DNA of 64,000 nt from a bacterium. Its GTDB lineage: Bacteria; Hinthialibacterota; Hinthialibacteria; OLB16. Both the position numbers and the translations under genes were made by a program. Positions 61,310 through 64,000 of this stretch are shown piece after piece; within the stretch, counting starts at the first letter, position 1, and every line of letters begins with the position of its first letter. The stretch lies in contig JAJVIK010000021.1 of NCBI GenBank assembly GCA_022072055.1, positions 94,189 to 158,188 on the forward strand, given 5' to 3'. The notes below the pieces were generated by a model. That model ran no database searches. It had not been told where the DNA came from and was given only the letters and a program-made list of their open reading frames with translations.

Positions 61310-63213
61310 CCTTCACGACGGCCACTCTGGTCCTCCTTCTCACCAGCGCCATCGGCTCCCGGTTGGGCATGCCGATGTCCATCCACCTCACGCTGGACCT
61401 GCTCGCCTACTTCACCGGCGGATTCTTCGCCGCCAAGGCGACAATCCCGCGCCTGTTTCGGGGCGAGCTCGATGTGGATTTTCTGATGCTTGTGGCCGCC
61501 CTCGGCGCGGCCACCATCGGGCACCGCCACGAGGGCATCACCCTCCTGTTCCTCTTCTCCCTCTCCAACACGCTCCAATCCTTCGCGATGGAACGTTCCA
61601 AGAGGGCCATAGACAGCCTGATCGGAGAGCGACCCAACCAAGCCGCCATCCGACGCGATGGAATCGAGGTGATGGTGAGCATCGAGGAGATCCGTGTGGG
61701 GGATGTGCTCCTGGTTCGCCCCGGGCAGATGGTTCCCACGGACGGCGTGGTCCATGAGGGACTGTCGGAGATGGATGAATCGAGCATCACCGGGGAATCT
61801 CGTCCGGTTTCCAAAGGTCCGGGAGACCCTGTCTATGCCGGGGCCATGAATGGAACCGGAACGCTCGATGTGGTGGTCACTCGCCACGCCAACGATTCCA
61901 CCCTCGCGCGGATTGTGAAGATGGTGGAAAGCGCGCAGACCCACAAAGCGCGCACGCAGCGCTTCCTGGAGCGCTTCGAGAACATTTACGCCCTCTCGAT
62001 TCTCTTCGGAGTTCTGGCGGCGGCGCTCTTGCCCTGGATGCTCGGACAGGATTTTCGGACGAGCTTCTACCGGGCGATGGTTCTCCTCGTGGTGGCCTCG
62101 CCCTGCGCGCTGGTCATCTCGACTCCAGCCGCCATCCTCTCGGCCATCGCCGCCGGCGCTCGCCAGGGCATCTTGTTCAAGGGGGGAGCGTATCTCGAAA
62201 AGATGGCCGAAGTGCGCGTGGTGGTCTTCGACAAGACCGGGACCCTCACGACCGGGAAGCCGGGAGTGACCGATGTGGTCCTCGCCCGGGAGGCGCCCTC
62301 CGGATTCACGGAATCGGAGTTGCTCGCTTACGCCGCCGCGCTGGAGTCGCGCTCCGAGCACACCTTGGCAAAGGAGATAGTCCGCGCGGCGAATGAGAAG
62401 AATCTCAAACTCCCGGAAATGACTGATTTCATCGCCCTCCCCGGACGTGGGGTGCGCGCCACGCTTTCCGGTTATCTGGTCTGGATCGGCTCCAACCGTC
62501 TCTATGAGGAGCACGGAGAGACCATCCCGGACGACCTGCTCCAAGCCAAAAACCGTTTCGAGGCCGAGGGGAAGAGCGCCCTGATCCTTCATCGGGAACT
62601 CGAACGGCGCGGGAACATCGGGACCCACGAGGAAACCGGAGGTTGGCTTGGGATGATCGCGCTATCCGACACGCTCCGTGAGGATGCTCCGGAAGCCGTG
62701 CGGATGTTCCGACGACTCGGCATTGAGCGAACGGTCATGCTCACCGGGGACAACGAGAATGTGGCTCGGACCATCGCCTCTCAGGCGGGCATCACCGAGT
62801 TTCGCGCCAATCTCCTTCCCGAGGATAAAGTGGAGGCGCTAACAGACCTTCAGGCGGAGTATGGCGAGGCGATGATGATTGGGGATGGGGTGAATGACGC
62901 CCCCGCGTTGGCGCACGCCGCGATTGGGGTGGCGATGGGCGCCGCCGGCACCGATGTGGCCCTGGAGAGCGCGCACTGTGTCTTGATGGGGGATCGCCTG
63001 GTGAATGTACCCCGCGCGCTGGACTTGAGTCGCCGCGCGGTGCGGGTGATCCGGCAGAACCTGGCTTTCTCGCTCGCGGTGATTGCCTTCCTGGTGATGG
63101 GGGTTTTCTTTTTCACCCTTCCCTTGCCGCTGGGAGTGGTGGGGCATGAAGGGAGCACTCTGCTGGTTTGTTTGAACGGGCTTAGGTTGTTGAGGCAAAG
63201 CGGCGGAGGGTGA
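61285..63213 (+). CDS. heavy-metal translocating P-type ATPase (Zn/Cd/Co/Pb type)
   Basis: About 642 residues from the ATG at 61285. No N-terminal metal-binding domain; it starts with membrane helices at once. Actuator domain with the ITGES motif, helix with the metal-binding SPCALVIS (the SPC motif of Zn/Cd/Pb-ATPases rather than CPC of Cu), phosphorylation loop DKTGTLTTGKP, P1B-specific HTLAKEI (HP-locus variant), and hinge GDGVNDAPALAHA. Exports divalent metals to give resistance. Overlaps the methyltransferase; together they could handle a metal or metalloid, though this is inference. Confidence 0.93.
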   Translation: METRRWEVAFTTATLVLLLTSAIGSRLGMPMSIHLTLDLLAYFTGGFFAAKATIPRLFRGELDVDFLMLVAALGAATIGHRHEGITLLFLFSLSNTLQSFAMERSKRAIDSLIGERPNQAAIRRDGIEVMVSIEEIRVGDVLLVRPGQMVPTDGVVHEGLSEMDESSITGESRPVSKGPGDPVYAGAMNGTGTLDVVVTRHANDSTLARIVKMVESAQTHKARTQRFLERFENIYALSILFGVLAAALLPWMLGQDFRTSFYRAMVLLVVASPCALVISTPAAILSAIAAGARQGILFKGGAYLEKMAEVRVVVFDKTGTLTTGKPGVTDVVLAREAPSGFTESELLAYAAALESRSEHTLAKEIVRAANEKNLKLPEMTDFIALPGRGVRATLSGYLVWIGSNRLYEEHGETIPDDLLQAKNRFEAEGKSALILHRELERRGNIGTHEETGGWLGMIALSDTLREDAPEAVRMFRRLGIERTVMLTGDNENVARTIASQAGITEFRANLLPEDKVEALTDLQAEYGEAMMIGDGVNDAPALAHAAIGVAMGAAGTDVALESAHCVLMGDRLVNVPRALDLSRRAVRVIRQNLAFSLAVIAFLVMGVFFFTLPLPLGVVGHEGSTLLVCLNGLRLLRQSGGG

Positions 63214-63236
63214 GCAGGGGAACCTTCGCATACGGC

Positions 63237-63404
63237 TCACGTTACCCTTGTTTGCCCCAGCTTTTCCAACAGCCTTCGCTGTTCTTCCCGCAGAGCTGTT
63301 GTACCTGCACGCCAAAACTCCAGTTCTTGGTCCCGTGTCATCCCCTGAATGACGGCCTGAACCTTTTCCGCGCCCCGGTGCTTCATCTCGACACAGTCAA
63401 ACAT
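63237..63404 (-). CDS. small protein paired with a PIN-domain toxin, probable antitoxin
   Basis: About 55 residues (ATG 63404, MFDCVEMKHRGAEKVQAVIQ; ATG 63419 is an alternative). It reads as a single charged helical unit (GMTRDQELEFWRAGTTALRE, EEQRRLLEKLG). Short proteins of this CVxMK form accompany PIN-domain genes in many bacteria and are the expected antitoxin. It overlaps the displaced tail of the toxin by eight bases, toxin first. Identity inferred from context and from this pattern. Confidence 0.65.
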   Translation of the reverse strand: MFDCVEMKHRGAEKVQAVIQGMTRDQELEFWRAGTTALREEQRRLLEKLGQTRVT

Positions 63405-63498
63405 CTTCTTCCTCACCATAGTCTAGGACCTCCAAGGGCGAATGGATACCAATGCTCCCGAAATGATGTTTCGCATTTGTCTCATTATAGAGTGGAAC
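63397..63498 (-). pseudogene. displaced C-terminal end of the PIN toxin (after a frameshift)
   Basis: Shifting one base at the AAAAGGG run (minus strand 63504-63498) keeps the frame open for 33 more residues that read VPLYNETNAK, HHFGSIGIHS, PLEVLDYGEEEDV, then TGA at 63397. This is the usual end of that PIN family (residues LYN and PLEV are typical), so the annotated toxin frame is truncated by a one-base insertion or a sequencing error. Confidence 0.75.
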
Positions 63499-63877
63499 CC
63501 TTTTGGAAGTGCACAATATGCTTGAAATTCCAGCTGACGATCATGGAACAGCCACTGACTGTCGCCAGGGCAACATGCAACGCGTCGTCGCCTCGCTTCA
63601 AGGAAACGATCCCTGCGTTGATGTATGTCTCTCTCAACCACAGAGCCGTGTATGTGACATCGACAATCTCGGCAAGAGGCAGGAATTCTTGAAAGAGATC
63701 CTGGACGGCAGCTGGGGCATCGGCGATTTCTTTCTTTACAATGTCCGAAACAACAAGGGAATGAATTCCGGTTCGGACCGCGCCGAAAAACTCCGCGCTC
63801 GGTCGTGCAAATTCCTCATCGAACACGCCGCCAAAGACGGATGTGTCCACGTACACCCTCAATGGGGCGGAACCCAT
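63485..63877 (-). CDS. PIN-domain toxin (VapC-like), truncated by a frameshift
   Basis: 130 residues as it stands. PIN-fold nuclease: LRVYVDTSVFGGVFDEEF with the first catalytic Asp, acidic residues around EIADAPAAVQDLF, and DDALHVALATVSGCSMIVSW with the conserved Asp pair, then NFKHIV. It stops early at 63485; the missing 33-residue end lies in the +1 frame (63397-63498). GGGAGG precedes the ATG at 63877. Members of this family cut RNA. It is followed by its probable antitoxin (63237-63404). If the frameshift is real the toxin may be inactive; if a sequencing artefact it is whole. Confidence 0.82.
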   Translation of the reverse strand: MGSAPLRVYVDTSVFGGVFDEEFARPSAEFFGAVRTGIHSLVVSDIVKKEIADAPAAVQDLFQEFLPLAEIVDVTYTALWLRETYINAGIVSLKRGDDALHVALATVSGCSMIVSWNFKHIVHFQKGSTL

Positions 63878-63920
63878 GCATCGACCTCCCCACCCTTCAC
63901 GCCGAGGGCGGAATCACATT

Positions 63921-63946
63921 GGGGGCGGGCCCGGAAGCCCGCCCCC
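63921..63946 (-). terminator. GC-rich hairpin between the PIN module and the right-edge gene
   Basis: Stem 63921-63930 (GGGGGCGGGC) with 63937-63946, six-base loop CCGGAA. It lies 12 bases beyond the stop of the right-edge minus-strand gene, the expected place for its terminator. No U-tract. Confidence 0.6.
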
Positions 63947-63958
63947 GACGGAATCCGA

Positions 63959-64000
63959 CTATCTCCGACCGCCGCGGTCCCCACTCCCGCGGTCGCCGCC
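63959..64000 (-). CDS. C-terminal end of a Gly/Arg-rich (RGG) protein, partial
   Basis: The last 13 codons before TAG (63961-63959) read GGDRGSGDRGGRR. Gly/Arg/Asp-rich tails of this kind end small RNA-binding (RRM) proteins and DEAD-box helicases. The rest lies beyond the window, so the family cannot be decided. Confidence 0.45.
   Translation of the reverse strand, partial: GGDRGSGDRGGRR

Noticed and set aside
61279-62628. A 449-residue antisense frame in the P-type ATPase
   Set aside because: The plus strand has the full set of P-type ATPase motifs.
1-64000. tRNA or rRNA genes
   Set aside because: I looked for T-arm-like GGTTCGAATCC and rRNA-like stretches and found none convincing; a covariance-model scan would be decisive.

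Overview
The window is GC-rich bacterial DNA, about 60% by eye, with genes packed on both strands, many 4-base start/stop overlaps, and long spurious antisense frames caused by GC-rich third codon positions. A DUF1501 protein beside a Planctomycete-type cytochrome c (PSCyt/DUF1549/DUF1553), large secreted proteins with Thr-Pro linkers, pseudopilins of the NFLEAQ type, an LpxD (hence a lipid A outer membrane) and a SUMF1-type protein under an ECF sigma factor suggest an uncultured relative of the PVC/FCB groups (for example Planctomycetota, Hydrogenedentota, Sumerlaeota or Poribacteria). No rRNA, tRNA, CRISPR array, phage block or insertion sequence was recognised, so the lineage is an inference from gene content alone.

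Layout. 1-4.2 kb (minus): partial GT-C membrane glycosyltransferase, DUF1501 protein, PSCyt cytochrome. 4.3-10.3 kb (plus): secreted beta-sandwich protein, type II pseudopilin and hybrid histidine kinase; two of these share an unusual promoter. 10.3-14.1 kb (minus): GT4 glycosyltransferase, secreted phosphodiesterase with a probable CTG start, secreted alpha/alpha-barrel-like protein. 14.4-17.7 kb: giant secreted BNR/CARDB protein with a dockerin-like end. 17.7-20.5 kb: dimethylglycine dehydrogenase-like fusion and a small orphan gene. 20.8-25.8 kb: HigBA and HicBA toxin-antitoxin modules around a kinase-like/acyl-CoA dehydrogenase pair and a histidine phosphatase. 25.4-31.2 kb (minus): heterodimeric ABC exporter, DUF2064 enzyme, processive GT2. 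31.2-32.4 kb: HDOD protein with a membrane tail.

32.5-41.2 kb (minus): possible long operon sucC, short pseudopilin, sucD, hflX, argS, TlpA-like lipoprotein, TlpA-DsbD fusion. 41.3-44.6 kb (minus): a PhoD-like fragment and a tightly overlapping ECF sigma / membrane protein / two secreted proteins operon. 44.9-48.6 kb: lpxD, an unknown small protein, a PhyH dioxygenase and archaeal-type phosphoglycerate mutase. 48.8-54.9 kb (plus): MoxR ATPase, response regulator-PP2C phosphatase coupled to a glycosyltransferase, FG-GAP propeller protein with a long Thr-Pro stalk and dockerin-like end. 55-63.2 kb (plus): aldehyde dehydrogenase, a chain of three secreted proteins, then a signal-peptide-bearing methyltransferase overlapping a heavy-metal P-type ATPase. 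63.2-64 kb (minus): a PIN-toxin module whose toxin is frameshifted, and the RGG-rich end of another gene.

Overall theme: envelope and exported proteins (pseudopilins, stalked surface proteins, thiol-disulfide handling, glycosyltransferases, exporters), a few housekeeping genes, and at least three toxin-antitoxin modules, two with damaged toxin 3' ends. The strongest items for follow-up are the shared TATCGT promoter, the CTG-started phosphodiesterase, the dockerin-like tails behind Thr-Pro stalks, the ECF/SUMF1 operon, the secreted trio at 56.9-60.4 kb and the broken PIN and HicA genes.
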